Shown here: positions 35,527-49,084 of the stretch, in pieces | How the letters are laid out: each line of letters begins with the position of its first letter | How positions within the stretch are numbered: position 1 is the stretch's first letter | Assembly: GCA_003586115.2 (NCBI GenBank) | Contig: QVOM02000025.1 | Coordinates: 43,010,522-43,074,521, forward strand | Origin: Salvator merianae | Taxonomy: Eukaryota > Chordata > Lepidosauria > Squamata > Teiidae | Length of the DNA stretch: 64,000 nt | Direction of reading: 5' to 3' | The notes under the pieces: model-generated | Database searches by the model: none | Seen by the model: the letters and a program-made list of their open reading frames with translations, nothing else | What the model was told of the DNA's origin: nothing | Made by a program: the position numbers and the translations under genes

Positions 35527-35700
35527 ATTTTATTTATTTATTTATTTATGTTTATTTAAGATTTGTATATCACTCTTTACCATGATCTTTGGCTGGTGTT
35601 GAAGATGGAACCATAAAACTAACATACAAAAGATAAAAGCAATATAAAATCAACAGTCAAATCAAAGGCAACAGGGAAGAAACAGAGAAAAACAACCAAA
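35527..35700. repeat. (TTTA)n and LINE/SINE tail-like repeat
   Basis: Several TTTA units, then GATTTGTATATCACTCTTTACC and an AACATACAAAAGATAAAAGC stretch, the inverted layout of a common 3' tail. Confidence 0.5.
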
Positions 35701-36863
35701 CATCACAGTCACTGGGTCTCTGAAAGATTGCCTGAGCTGATATAATTTAACTAGGCATCTGAAAGAAGAAACAATGGATGCCTGGAGAATTTCCCTCAGA
35801 ATTTCTGATTTTCATGCTGGTTCAGCATGACCAGCATCCAAGATTCACTGCCTAGCATCAGTCTAAGGGAACATAAGGCATACAATGGGCAAAAATATAC
35901 CCATGTAAAGGAGTTGAGGTAACCACTTGATGCAAAATTGGGGAAACATGTTCTTGGGCTTGTTATGCTGTCTGAACCATTGCTTTGTGAATGTCCACAA
36001 CAATGTGAATGTTCTGGATAAAGGGAAGATTTAGAGCTTACTAGACGGGTTGCATAAGCACTCTTGTTACTTCATGTGTTGTTCATGTAAGTCTAGTACT
36101 ATGGAAATGGCAGTTAGCATGTGCAGAGCTTTTCAAATTTGCAAATCAAAATGCATTCAGTTTGTTTAGTAAAATCTCAACATTGAACTACATGGGTTTT
36201 TGAAATTTCAATACTTGCCCTGAAAGTTGCGTCAAAGTGACAACTTATAATTGGTACTACAGTACTTGGAGATTTTCTAGAAGGGAGAAGGTAATATAAG
36301 AATACATAAGAACCTTATCTACTGCATACCTCTCAGTTGAAATGAGGCAAAATATAAGTATGAATAAGTGTAAGAATAAAAACTGCAGTTTTAACAGGTT
36401 TTACCTGGAATTAGCTCTATATGCCTGGACCCTGATACCGCTTCCTTTTAGCTGCCTTGCCCACTATCCCGCTAGCCACAAAAGATGCTAAAGGAAATGC
36501 AGGGACATAACAGTTGCATCCAGATGAGATGGAAGGGTTGCAGCTTGAATAGGACATGCAGGTTTTATGTCCTTAGTGTGAAAAACTCTCCTGTCACACC
36601 ATACATAAATGACAAAACTGGAGGGAACTGATGCTGCTTGAAGCTGTTTCCCTCATGCAATTTTCTGTATGGGAGAGAGGAATGCCCCTAAAGCTGCCAT
36701 GTACTGTATTTACTGCCAGAATTTTGCTGAGAAAAATACATCTTTAACTATGACAGTATAACAGCACTTCTTTAAGTCTCCACCCCACCCAGTGCATGAC
36801 CAACATGGGTGTGACTAGATGTAAGGTCACCAAAATTTGTGAACAAGCCCCGATCTTTTTAAA

Positions 36864-37333
36864 TTAAATTTTTAAAAGTTTTGCTATTGCTTTCCTGGAT
36901 TTTTTGTTTTTTGTCTGTGTTACAAATAGCCCAGATTTGAGTACCAGAGCCATATCTAAATAAATACAATGTACATAGATGTTTTGTTCTAAAAGAAAGG
37001 TAAGCAGGTTGATGAAATCACTTAGATCAAACTCAGATGCCAATTTGGTTAGGAATTTTGGATATGAGAATAAAACTACTTTATCCTCATGGAATGCTAC
37101 CAAAAGGATATCAAACCTTGATGAACTCTGACTGAACTTAAGGCCAGCCATATTTCAAAATAATAATGCAGTAGTAAATATATACATAGCCCTTGTTTGG
37201 AAAACGATTTATAGAAGTTGAAATCATTTGCTCTAGGCTCTGGGTTTTTTGGAAGTACTTTACACAGGTGTTGTCTCCCTTGTACCAGAGTAAATTGAAA
37301 ACTGTAGCTTATAAAAACATCTGTATATTTCAT
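36864..37333 (-). mobile_element. Possible LINE fragment
   Basis: The minus strand reads ISYSFQFTLVQGRQHLCKVL and, in another frame, DFINLLTFLLEQNIYVHCIYL and ALVLKSGLF, resembling the extreme C-terminus of the LINE type at 33250-34190. Frameshifted and short; weak assignment. Confidence 0.35.
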
Positions 37334-37479
37334 TTAGTCTAAATAGATTCAGGGCCTGCAACTGCAGGTGGATATCTGGAAGAAGCATCAATGTAAAGCA
37401 GAGCAGCAATGCCATACTATATTGTAGATGATCATGGTGACTGAAGCCTAAAGTCTAGAAATGTGTGCAGACATTTTCT

Positions 37480-37920
37480 CCTAGTTCAGGTCAGTTCAGT
37501 TTGGTTCAGAACTTTGAACATGTTCTGATTGAACTTTGAACTTCTCAAAGAAGTTTGAGGTTCAGTTTGATGAACCTGATGTTCACAGGGAACAATGGAG
37601 AATACCAAGGGGTCTCTGTTCATCAATTTTGTAAAACTATGGGGCGAGCAGGTGGTTTTAAATTGAAGATGCATCCAAACATTGTGCTATCGCCCCACCT
37701 GGACCTACATGTCAATTTTGGAGGCTCCAGTACAAAGTTGACTGCAGCAAGAACTGCCCTGCCAGGTAGGGCAGCAGGGCCAAGGTTTCACAGAGTTTGA
37801 GGTGAAGCCCCCAAAATTGGTGTGTGGGTCTGAGGAGGGGGCACTGGGAAGGCCCCTGCCAACTTTTTGGAGTGATTGGATGTATACTTGACATTATAGG
37901 ATTTTGGGGGGAAAAGTCAC
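37480..37920. repeat. Unclassified GTTCA-rich repeat
   Basis: GTTCA/TGAAC words recur (GGTTCAGAACTTTGAACATGT, TTGAGGTTCAGTTTGATGAA), then an AACAATGG block and GGTGTGTGGGTCTGAGG. I recall similar composition in squamate repeats but cannot name the family. Confidence 0.35.
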
Positions 37921-40734
37921 ATTTGTTCCTTCTCTGGATTCAGTAGCTTCAAGGACTCCAACTTTCCACCATTCTACCTGGATGCTGCAGCCATTGACAG
38001 ATTTGGTCATTGGGTGAGTGACTCAGACACTTGGCTGGACTTGGCATTCTTGCAGCTTTATGGTTCACTTGATGAAGAAAACATCCCTCTACATACCAGA
38101 TGCTGTCAAAATCAAAAGCCATCATGGTTGTGTTTTGTACCAGCAGCCATTTTCCTGGAGAGATGATGCTCCTGCTCCTCCCAGCTTGACTAATAAATAA
38201 CTCTGCCCCTTCTCAGGCTATCTTGGCATTGGATCCCTGGTAAAGTTGCCCACCACCCAACCTGGTCCTAAGTTCTGCCCACAAAGCACTATTCTCACTG
38301 GAAAAAGTAACAATCAAGCAGGGCCAACAAAAAGTGGTTCTCGCCCTCAGAGTCTTCTCCTGGGAAGATCTCTGCCAGGCTGGAAAGGAAAAGATGGGAA
38401 GAGAAGAGTTCTCACTCTCAAAAGATATCTGCCCCTGTCACAGAGTCCGGGAACTGGGTACCTATCACTCAAAAGTCAAATGGAGGGAATGGGAAAATGG
38501 AACATTCCATGATCCTCACTTCCCAAATGCACAGCTCTTTGCAGGGTGGTAGAGGTATGGAGGCTTGGGGTCTCTAGAGTTAGAGCTAAGGAGGCCACCA
38601 CAACGGACCTTTGAATATATCTGCAGTACAAGCCCAAGGATGGACCATGGCAAACACTCAGATGTCTTGCACCAGAGGATAGAAATTGTAAGAACTATGG
38701 CAGATGTCCAGCCAAGGGCCCTGTGGCCAGAAAGTGGTGAGAGGGAGAAGAATCCCTCTTTCTCAGTGATTTAGCTCAGCAAACCTGCAAAGTGGTACAG
38801 CAGTGAAATTCAGCATTAGCTCAGAAACAAAACAGCACAAAAGTTTTTATTTTGAGAAGCAGAACTTCTCTCTTGAGTTGCAGGAGATGAAAGAAGGCAA
38901 CAAGTTTCCTTTGCTTCCCCCATTCAGACAGCTAGGAAGAGAGTACATTTCCAATATAAAGATAGTCTGCAGCTCATCAGTGAGGTGGGATGTGTGACCT
39001 CATGGTTCTTCTTTCTTCATTGATTTCAGCAAAGTTGTGCTAGTGATTTCAGCAAGCACACATATGGGGATGGGGACCCACTAACTTTTTATGTTTTTAC
39101 TTTTCTTGCACTACTAAAAATAGATCAAGCAGGTTATTGGGACAAGAGATGGCTTGAAATCCTGCCCTTTTGACATGTGCATTTAAAACATAAGTTTAAA
39201 ATTATTGGTTACTGCAGAACAAGGGTGTGGTAAACAAAGGTGAAACGAGGGACAAATCTGCATTTTGTTTACAGATTAAATACAAACCAAGACTTTGAAA
39301 TCCAATCAAGCTGACTGGGGCTGGAGGTAATATTGAGCCTAAGAATAACAGAATCATTAACTACTTCCCAAAACACTATGCCTAGTGTGAAGAAAAATGT
39401 TAAAATAGCAGAGTCCAGGTATATGCAAACTTCTTCTATCCTCAAATGAAGTTTGGAATGGCAGGCAGGGGGTGAAGGGAAAAACTTTAGTTGAAAATAG
39501 AGTTTTTCTTCTTCCAAGATGCCTTCTTAGAATGCTTTCCAGGTGCCTCCCATAGCAAACTATGTTCAGGACATCTATATAGCATACAATCCTTGTGCAC
39601 TGAATGTATGCAAGCCTGCTATACACCTGTTCAGAGTAATGTCTGTAACATTATAATTTTGTTAGATGTAATGACCCCCAACAAAAAGATAAAATGGAAA
39701 CATGAGAAGAACGAATTTGTTCAAGTATCCTAGTGGTGGAAATCATTACGAAAAGTCTTAAGTAGAAGATAGGTACACTTGCACATTGATATAAGAACCG
39801 AGATATGTCATATAAATTCAAAAGTGCCAAGGTCACCCATACCATCATATCTATGTATGGTGGATGTTTTATCAACACAAAGATCTTTATTGTTGTTTGT
39901 TGTTACTGACTTTCTACTCTTGGTGACTACATGAATGAATGCATGCACTTTCTTGGCAGATACAGAACTGCCATTACTTTCTCCCAGGGATATGTCAGCA
40001 ATTGAACCTATGATCCTCTGCTTTTGTCTCCTGTATGGAGATATTGCTGATATTTTCTTTGCTCCTATTCATCTAGGATTGTCATTTTCATTTATTTCTG
40101 TAGCCCACACCCACTTTCATCCATTATTGTGATAAGCCAGGTTGATAACCCTCCAGACTATTTGACACTTTGCAGGAATTTATTGTCCTCTCTGGATTGC
40201 AGTGAGAAGTCAGGGAAGGGCAACTAAGTGCTCCTAGATCCACAAAGAGTTTGTACAGACTGCCAGAACTATCATGATGTCATGCAGAGTTTTTAGGAAA
40301 TTTATACAAACTGCTTGTTTCAGCTACAGTTTGGCTATGCTTTGACATATGATCAAATTCCCTCCAGATGCTGGAGTAAAGACTGTAAGTAAGAAAGAGT
40401 GATAAGGTGTATGCTGTTTCCTCTTATATGTGTCCTAGTGCCCTTTTTCTGTGTAATTGCAGGGGAACTGCCACCTGTTTTTTGCTACTGTTCAGATAAA
40501 AATCTCAGATTGTGTCCTGCTATTTATGCTTCCTTTGATTCTCAGGGTTGCTTGACTGGGATGTGAACTTTTGCTCAAGTTTTAATATAACAGTGTCACC
40601 TGAATGCATTAATCAGTTTCTTGGGCTAGAAGCCTTAAGATGAAAGGAAAGAAAAAGAGAATACTTAATTTATTCTTTACAATAGCTGTATTTTTGACCC
40701 TCTCCTTTTGTGTCATCAAGCACACATAAGTTAT

Positions 40735-40850
40735 TTAAAACATTTATGTGCTGCCCTTCATTTAATAATTCCAGGCCAGTTCACAAAACAATAATAATTT
40801 AAATATCACAATAAAATGTAAGAACAATATATAGTGGCAACCTAGAGACA
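40735..40850. repeat. LINE/SINE tail-like repeat
   Basis: TTTATGTGCTGCCCTTC, CAGGCCAGTTCACAAAAC, AATAATTTAAATATCAC: an inverted, decayed 3' tail of the type that recurs in this window. Confidence 0.45.
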
Positions 40851-40939
40851 AGAGCTTAATATTCATCTTCTGGCCTGTTAGTTTTTTAGTCTATTTGGTG
40901 GAGAATTTCCAAAATATAGTCATTACTTTGACTAGTAAA

Positions 40940-41145
40940 GGGGTGACTGTAGCTCAGTAGTAGCAGCAAACTGCCTGGAAAGCAGAGGGTTGCTGGTTCA
41001 ATCCCCAGCCTCTCCCCAGAAGTAGGCAATGGCAAATCACTTCTGTATCTCTGCCAGGAAAACTGCATAGTGGTGCCCATGGAAGTGTCCATGCAGTCAA
41101 CCAGGAGTTGGCCACAACACAATGGTACCCACAACAACAACAATC
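40940..41145 (+). mobile_element. tRNA-derived SINE, near full length
   Basis: The head has box A TAGCTCAGTAG (40950-40960) and box B GGTTCAATCCC (40995-41005), the internal RNA polymerase III promoter layout of tRNA genes. The body reads GGCAATGGCAAATCACTTCT, CTCTGCCAGGAAAACTGC, CCATGCAGTCAACCAGGAG, ending in an ACAACAACAACAA tail. A shorter relative lies at 31400-31521. Its head is unlike that of the minus-strand SINE at 19509-19790. Confidence 0.88.
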
Positions 41146-41149
41146 TTGG

Positions 41150-44117
41150 TTAACATCAATGGTACTATTTTATTTAAGCATACAGCAAGCATTCTTACAT
41201 ACCCTCATAACATATGCCTCACAATACAAGGATAAACCCAGTACAAATCATGAAATTAGTCCCTTCATTTCTCCATGTCACATTTATTGGAGAGTTGAAT
41301 TGCAGTCTGCATTCCAGCCATAGACTCTTTCCAAACCTTTTACTCCCAAGATCTGTTAAGTATTGTGCTTTAAACTCATAATATATTATCATAATTTATA
41401 CCATGACAGATCCATTAAACAACACTTTCCAGATTACTGAACACATAGCTTCATAGCCTTGTCTGTGCCAATTATGAGTTCACCTACTAACAGTTTTAGA
41501 GTTTAAAACCTTTTAAGTGAAGTTGCGTGGAAATGACTGACTCTTGTTTTGTCTTCTTATGTAAAAAAGCACTTCCTCTTCTCAATAATTCTGGCCACTC
41601 ACGAGCACATCCCTGCAACAACATATGAAAATTATAGTGGCTATGCTAAGGAATAACTGGATTCCATTTTGTTCTTTATCCACATAGGCCTCTGCTTGGC
41701 ATCCATTGTGGATAAACAACTTGAACTCTTAAGTATGCTTAATTTTAACTTTTCTAAACAAGTGGATTTGCTTTTTGGTCACTAGATGGTAACCATATGA
41801 ACATAGCTTGCATGGAATAATGTTCAGAGCTCTCTTCTCCACAAACCCCCTGTTTCTCTGTAGTCCATCTTGTGACCACATTATTTCATTAATGATAGGA
41901 TGTGTGTGTCTTTTGGAATGAAGTCACCTGCACCTGAAAGCAAAACGTTTTTGAACTGGCATGGTCAGATTAAATAGAAATATGAATATATTTCTTTTTC
42001 AGGGGGAAAGGGCAAAAAAAGAAGAAGAGAAGCAACATGAAAAAGTGCCAACTGTAGGGATAGAGAGTCACAATAAAATAAAATAATAAAATGAAAGAGT
42101 GAGTACTTTTTGGTATTGGACTAAGCACCTTTGGAGGATACTGTGAAAACTGGTTATTTGCCACAATCTTAAGTCCTAGATTTTATTGTCATTTTCTCCT
42201 CTACTTTATCTTTCTTCATTACTAAGTTATCTTTCAGGAAACCTTTAAGAAAATGCTAATATATGTCCTGATTATTTGCTGACAAAGGATTGTAATTAGC
42301 TTAATAAAGGATGGTTACCAAGCTACAGTAATGATATTTTTATGATTTTATGGTGTTATATATTGAAATGTTTACTTTGCTCATGTGAGTCATGGTTACC
42401 ACTGAATAATGGTTATAAATCCATTTTTGCGTTACAGGTCATTACATAGGAATTTTCCATATAATGTTCATATTCTTCCTTCCTTTGGTTAACTGGCATA
42501 GCAAGGAGGTAACCTGGAGGCTCAAACTGTTTGCCTGGCAAGGGACAATTGAACACCCAACTCTCTTCCTTCACACCTACCTGAATCAGCTCTCAAGAAG
42601 TGGTGCATGAGGCTGTTTAACCAGTGCACATATATCGCACTGTCTAGAAGATGGCTTTTGAGGGTCTGAATAATCTCCCATTTCATCCACATGGCAGCTG
42701 TACTTAGCCGGTAGAATCAAGGGTTGCAAGATACTATCAGTCACACATTTTTCAATGAGCAAGGGAGTTTGCATGATCATTGCTTACTCGTTTTGTGCTG
42801 GCTGCGGCAAATTACTGTATTCTACATGACAGATGTATCCCCTTTAAAATAAAGAGGGGAATGTGACTATTACACATTCAAATACAGTATTTTCTTATTA
42901 GTTCTTTAAGAAATGTATGGGTTAACCCAGACCTGATAGTAACTGCATCCATATTCTGAAAACCATGAATAGCATGCATTTTATTGTGCTCAGATTGCAC
43001 AATTTTCACGCAGAAAGCATCCAATTTTACCATTTGGTTGGGCGCTGTTTTCTCAGTTTGCAGTTTTCATGGTTACCTTCTCAGAACAGATTCTGAAAGT
43101 GTGAGCCCCTTACTGTAAAATTTCCTATTTGATTGCGAGTATGTGACTACTTGTACTGAATAGGAGACCAAGCCTTGTATCATACCTTTTGTATTTCATG
43201 AAGTACAGTTATCCTTCATATAATATCACTTTGCAAATGAGGCCGTGGCTCCTCTCACATTTTTTCAGACATCAGGGAGGGGGTTTGTCTTTGATGCTGC
43301 AGTCTTGTTACAGTCTGGCCAACTGGCTTCCTGTTTCTTTTCCCAACAGGCCAGACCACATTAATAACCATGGCCTGTGCACAGAGGCCAAGACTGGCAG
43401 CCCTCCTCAAGAGTCAACCACTGTTAGCATGTGCGGGTGGCCTACAGCACAAGAAGAGAAGGTTCAGAGCATAAGGTAACAGCTTCATTGCTGCTTCTTG
43501 TGCACTGACCCTCAGGCACCTTTCCCAGTCCCTGTGGGTGCTAGTACCTTCATCCAGATGCTTGTGCAGGGGGAGAAGTAGAGACAACCTGCCCTGGGGG
43601 CCTGGAAAAGGTGCCTTCACCACGTGATGGAGATGAAGATATGCTTTTGCCTTTCTACAGGCAGATGTAACATCCCTCATATAATGCAGTGGTACAAATC
43701 TTCATATCTTATAAAACACATTAAATGAGTGATTGTCTGCTACGGAAAACTGGCAATTAGAGAATCTCTTTACAAAATCAGGCATCCACTGCAGTTCTAC
43801 AATATGCAGTGGCTTGTGAGAAGCAAAACATTGCATTATGCAAGAGGTAATTGTATAACAAAATAAATAATTTGTGATTTAAGTGCACAGTCTCCCCAAT
43901 TCATAAAGCTATACTGTATAATGCACTAGATTGGATAATTGTTGTTCATTAAATATGCAAGGATTTTCATTAATTAAACACATTTCAGTCCTGCTATGGC
44001 AAAGAGCTGTGGATCTGTCAGTTGCATAATTTATATTTGATTAATGAATCAAGTGTAATGATTGGCTGTCATGAATTTGAAGGATACATTCTCAATTACG
44101 AGGGATAAACAGACAAA
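41150..44117. other. HHIP 5' flank, no recognised feature
   Basis: A/T-rich; no repeat family, RNA gene or exon seen by eye. Short ORFs only. Confidence 0.5.
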
Positions 44118-44545
44118 GGCTGTGTCTGTCCTGTGCCAGCAGCCCCTAAGGAATGAAGACATCTGCATGACAGATCAGTCTACCAGGAAGCATGCCTGCT
44201 AGGAACTGGCCTGTCTACATGGGACATGGACTTGGAGTATCCTACAGTGTGAAACTTGTGCCACTGTTCGCTCCAAGAGGACCACTTTAAAGTAGTATCC
44301 CACACATTCCCCAGTGGTGGACTGGACCATCTGCTTGTGTGAGGATGGCAATAAGTAGCTGGTTTGGTCTACCCGGCACATGGAGCCTGGGAATATTTTG
44401 CCAGAAACAGCTAACATTTTCAGAAGGATGCTGTAAAGTGGATGGCTATTGATGTGCACCACTCCGATCATGGCCCAGATTGTTCAATCTGAGTCTAGAT
44501 TGGTTTTCCATAGAATGCACCAACACACGCAGTGCAGACACAGCC
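44118..44545. mobile_element. TIR element O (GGCTGTGTCTG ends)
   Basis: Left end GGCTGTGTCTGTCCTGTGC; right end GCAGTGCAGACACAGCC. AAA lies on both sides (44115-44117, 44546-44548), again a 3-bp duplication. No ORF of interest. Confidence 0.75.
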
Positions 44546-45675
44546 AAACATACCAAAACTTGACTGAAGCATTATTTTAGTTGTCTGATGGTTGAAGCAC
44601 TGTCACAAATTTAGTACAATATATACATATACAACTGCCAGTGTGTATCAAAATAAACCAAAGAAATATCTAAATAGAAATAGCACTAAAAATCAAAATA
44701 TTTGTGTAAACTACTGTGTACTAATGTGTTCACTATCATTTGCATAACCACTATTGTGAGATATCATTACCTCTCCAGTGTATGTACCATTGGTCCAAAA
44801 CATCAGTCCAAAAATTCTACCTCTCCATCAGTCCTGTAGACAAATGTACCTCCACCATTCATTTAATATATTTGTGTGCAACCACAGACATTCAGGTCTA
44901 GGGAAAACTATTGTCCAAAAAAGTTGGTATTTGTCAAATTAGTGTTTCTTTGCAAAAATCATCACTTTTCACTGAAACCCAGATGCCCAATGACTAAGAA
45001 AATCCATTCCACATGCTCCATGTTAATCTCCAGCTTCAGCTGTGTGGAACCTTACTGTGAGGCATATGGGAAAGGTCAGTATTACATTCCTCTTTTAAAC
45101 TGCTCAAAAACGGTATCCCCATGCCACACAGGAGAATGGGTGTAGACAATATAAACCATTTTCTAACCACAGTGCGTAAGGATTTAATTATAATAAATTG
45201 CACCAATAATTTTTCCTGCTAATGAACAAAATACTTCCATAACCTCAAGAGAGACACACAGGCACTATGTGCAAATTATTATCTGCTCAATTTGTGTAAT
45301 ATAGAGAAATATAATTTACACATTCATGTATGATTGCAGCATGAGCAAAGATTCCATGTTTTACTATATATTAAACTGAGTGAATCTATGCATGCTTACT
45401 TATTCAGTTGGCTTTGTTCGCTAGTAATTAAGCTTGCACCCTCTGTTGCAAGGTTCAGTAGAACCTTGCTCTATTCATTGTCTTTTGACTCTTTGTTCCT
45501 TTTGTCATTGTGAGGGTGTGATCAGACTGGGCTTTTTTCAGTTGGCCCTTTCCTAAGGATCATCCTATCTGTAGGTACAGAAAAAAAGTGCATCACATGG
45601 TTTTCAAAGTAAGCACCTAAAAATCTATCTGCCTCACTTCTCTTCCTCATCTTTGCCTTCTCTGGGAACAACTGG

Positions 45676-46328
45676 TCAGTCATCTGCTGGGTTTCTGTGG
45701 CTCTGGTTGGTTACTCCTTCATAGCTGCTGTTTCCAGGTTGGGATTGGCTACAGGAGTCTCCACAGCTTCCTGCCCAAGCTGACTCAGACAATGAGTTGC
45801 CCTTGGAGTGATTATTTTCTATCTGAAGAAGAGGTGGGCGTTCAGAGACTTCAAGACTAGCTATTTCGGTTGCTTTCTGGGTGAATTTGATCCTGGGGGA
45901 ACAAACTGGAAATAAAAAAATAGTCCTTATCCCGTCTCCAAGCCTGTAATTATGCACCCTTTCAACAGCCAGGAGAGAACAATTCTCGGATCACTTTACT
46001 CCTTGAGTTGACTTGAGCAGGGAGCTCCTCTACCAATCACAGCCTTGAATTTCCTGTTACAGCAAGCAATCAATAAGGCCATAGGAACCCATAAGACAAT
46101 CAGCCAATCAGGAAGGGGCATCAGCAGTGACAGCAGCACTGCCACCATGATTATGGAGCAGAGAGCAGAAGAAAGGCTGCTGTAGAGAAAGCTGCAGCCA
46201 GCAGCCAGGCAGAGTTTCCTGCTTTTCGTGAACTCAGTTCTAATTAAGCAGATCAAAGGAAGCTGAAACTGAAACAACAACAAAAATACTCCTATCCTGC
46301 CTTCTTGAGAAATGTACTTAAAAAGCAC
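45676..46328 (-). other. Two adjacent minus-strand ORFs with TM-like and splice-like signals (uncertain)
   Basis: The ORF at 46328-45996 has a hydrophobic segment (PDWLIVLWVPMALLIACC) followed by basic NRKFK, the layout of a membrane span with cytosolic anchor, and a GGTAGAG donor-like site soon after. The ORF ending at 45676 follows a TATTTTTTTATTTCCAG acceptor-like site and reads as a polar tail ending NPADD and stop. I recognise no protein. Several CCAAT-type words in the same stretch (CCAATCA on +) fit a repeat or LTR equally well. Probably non-coding. Confidence 0.15.
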
Positions 46329-47545
46329 AATAGACTCATATAGTAATGGGGGGGGGGGAGAGAGATGAGTTTCATTCTTCTACCAAAATGAAATTCTTTT
46401 AAATATGATTTTGTTTCCAAACAAAAACCTGGGAGATAAGGAGTTAACTAGGAGGAAACTGCTTCAGCAAAGAGGGGAAGGTTTCCTACCCAGTGGACAA
46501 TCAGTGAGCAGCCCTCCTTGCAGTCATGGTAGGTTGCCTGTTGAAGTGAACAGGCTGCATTTTGGGTAAGCTTTGAGCCATATATTTGAGTAAACTTGTT
46601 TGGAAGGCTTTTTTGTGTGTATCTAGGAATTATTCACTCATTTTATTCAGGTGGTTTAAAAAATCTGAGTATAGTCATAATCTAAGGGTGTCTGATCACA
46701 TCCTCAGTTCCCACTGAACCAGGTTCAACTCTTAATACTACAAACAAATGCCTTCTACCTTGATCTGCCTTCAGTACAATCTTCCAATCACCAAATAGTA
46801 TTAGAACATATTCTTGATGTTGCACTTAGTACCTCTTTAAATTTGCTGTAGAATTCTTTAATGTCTTCCTCTATAAGTGCATTTACTTGTAGGAGAGTTT
46901 GTTTACCAGTGATCCACTAACTCTTATACTATGATCTTGTTATTTATTGGGATTTAGCCAGGTACATAGTTATTAACATGCTTCTTAAATATAGTTTTCA
47001 CTCCATTCCTCTGTATGGACCTATGCTTGGATTAGCATACCACATTGAGAAAGTGATCTATTTCAGTCCCTCTGAGGTAATTTAGTTCTAACACATTCAA
47101 TCTGATGTGTTTTCTGCTCTGACAATTTCAAGTTTTCCTGGGTTCATATTCCTTATATTCCATGTTCTAATAGTATACATCCTTATGAAATTAGAAACTA
47201 CTTTTTTAGTCAAGGAAGAGCCAGCAGCCAGACTGCTTTGTGGTTCAGGCTGGCCACATTAGCATTTCCAGATCTGCTTGTGGAAGTTTGAAGCTCTTCT
47301 TCAATGCCTAGGAGGATGCCAAGTAGCACACGTTACTCACAATCCTGAGGTCTCAAGAGTGGTGTGTCACCAAAAGGTAGGGCTCTGCCAAGATACAGAT
47401 ACCTCTGGACCATAGAACTGGACATAGGTATCATAAAAACAATTGGCATATAGGTTGCAAGTACAGGGAGCTTGATCAGAGAGCCTGGTTCTCTGTACTA
47501 GAACAGGATCTACCTTTGTTTAACAGTATCCATCTTGGAAAATAC

Positions 47546-47695
47546 AGACCTGATTTTAAAAGAACATGGAAGAAATTGAAAAATATTCTGAATTTCTGTC
47601 CAGAGCAAAGTGGCTTGGAAAGACCTGATTTTAAAAGAACATGGAAGAAATTGAAAAATATTCTGAATTTCTGTCCAGAGCAAAGTGGCTTGGAA
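47546..47695 (+). repeat. Perfect 75-bp tandem duplication
   Basis: The unit beginning AGACCTGATTTTAAAAGAAC and ending CAAAGTGGCTTGGAA occurs twice (47546-47620, 47621-47695) with no mismatch. The unit is a multiple of three, so open frames run through both copies, which explains an apparent 25-residue repeat on the minus strand. There is no other sign of coding. Confidence 0.98.
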
Positions 47696-49084
47696 AGACA
47701 TTTGCATAAGAGCAGGGTCTGACTCAGGAGGTAATCCACTCAGATGGTTTATAGCAACTGATATGATCTTGGGCAGAATTTTAAAAGAATAATATTAAGG
47801 CTGTTTGGCATTTCAGATTAGCCTTTGTTTACAGCAGACTTGGATTATACCTGGGAAGACTGTTATTAAGAATGCAAGCCAGTAGCTTTGAAATCTGATT
47901 GAAAACTGTTTCCGACCCAAGATTGGTTTTTGTTTAAAGGTCACCCATTTAAGCCCATCAGCACTGTCCAGAAGTGTGTTCCTCCAATTGGGCATGTTCA
48001 CTCAAGAGGAAAGGAAGCAACAAATATGGTCAATAGTGACATAAGCATTACATCACTTGCCCCTCCCCTTCATGCTTTTTCCACCATGACTTCCACTGAC
48101 TTCTATTAATGCAGCCTAGAAGTCCCACCCCTGGGTAGAATCTGAGATCAGGGACAGCCCCCAGGTCCAAATGTGCATAAAAATACACACCAGGGCAGCC
48201 ATATATGCTAGCACATGCTATGTCATTGCTTACCATCTCTACAATATGCTGTCACTTTGGAATTGCTGCTACTGTGCTGCTGCAAGAGGACACTTTGCTC
48301 AGCTACTCTGTTCTTGCCTGCCATCTTGCTGCTTCAGCCCGAAGCAGTTCCACTTCCCCAGTTTCAGATCTGTGCCTTGGTTAAAGCACAGAGCTGAATA
48401 ATTGCTTTCGCTTCTTTGCTGACAGAGTTGCAGTCTTTTGAAGTTTGGCAGCTCCACTGGAAACTTTACTGGACCTCTGAGCTTCCTTGCTGGCAGCAAA
48501 TCCATGAACTCAAACCTCCTCTGCCTCTGAGGGTGAGAACTGGCTGTTGCTGTCCAAGCTAGGGTCCTGTGCTAGGCTAGAACATATTTTAGGTAGTATC
48601 CCCCTTCTTTCCCCTTCTATCTGCTCCTTTCTGTTACAACCTATCAAAGCTGACCTAAATTGACCTCCCCATTCATAAAAGCTGCTACTAGGCCGATTTT
48701 TACCCGATTTAACCCCTTGCACAGGAGGGAGATCTCTTGTAACTTCTATAGCCTTGACAGTTCACCTGGTCAGCTGATTATTGTCATTTCTATATTTTTA
48801 CACTGTTTTTTAACTTGTCTTGCTGCTTTAATAAAGCTGATGTTTTGATTTGATCTGATCTTTGTCTGGAGGTAATTTTCTTGTCTTCTGATTCTTCTTT
48901 TACAGAGGTACCATGCCAATTTACCATTTTTAAAGACATAGCATAAAGATCTCATTTGGAGTTAATTGCCTGCGTGAGCTAACTTCCCCATTAAAATCAG
49001 TATACCCAATGCACTGCTTGCAACAGCCATCAGACCCTGGAATTGCATTAGCTGGTATCAAAATTCATTTAAATGGTACAACAA

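Noticed and set aside
48040..48900. Possible solo LTR (AATAAA at about 48830 followed by CTTTGTCTGGAGG)
   Set aside because: No paired terminal TG...CA or flanking duplication could be fixed, and no retroviral coding sequence is nearby.
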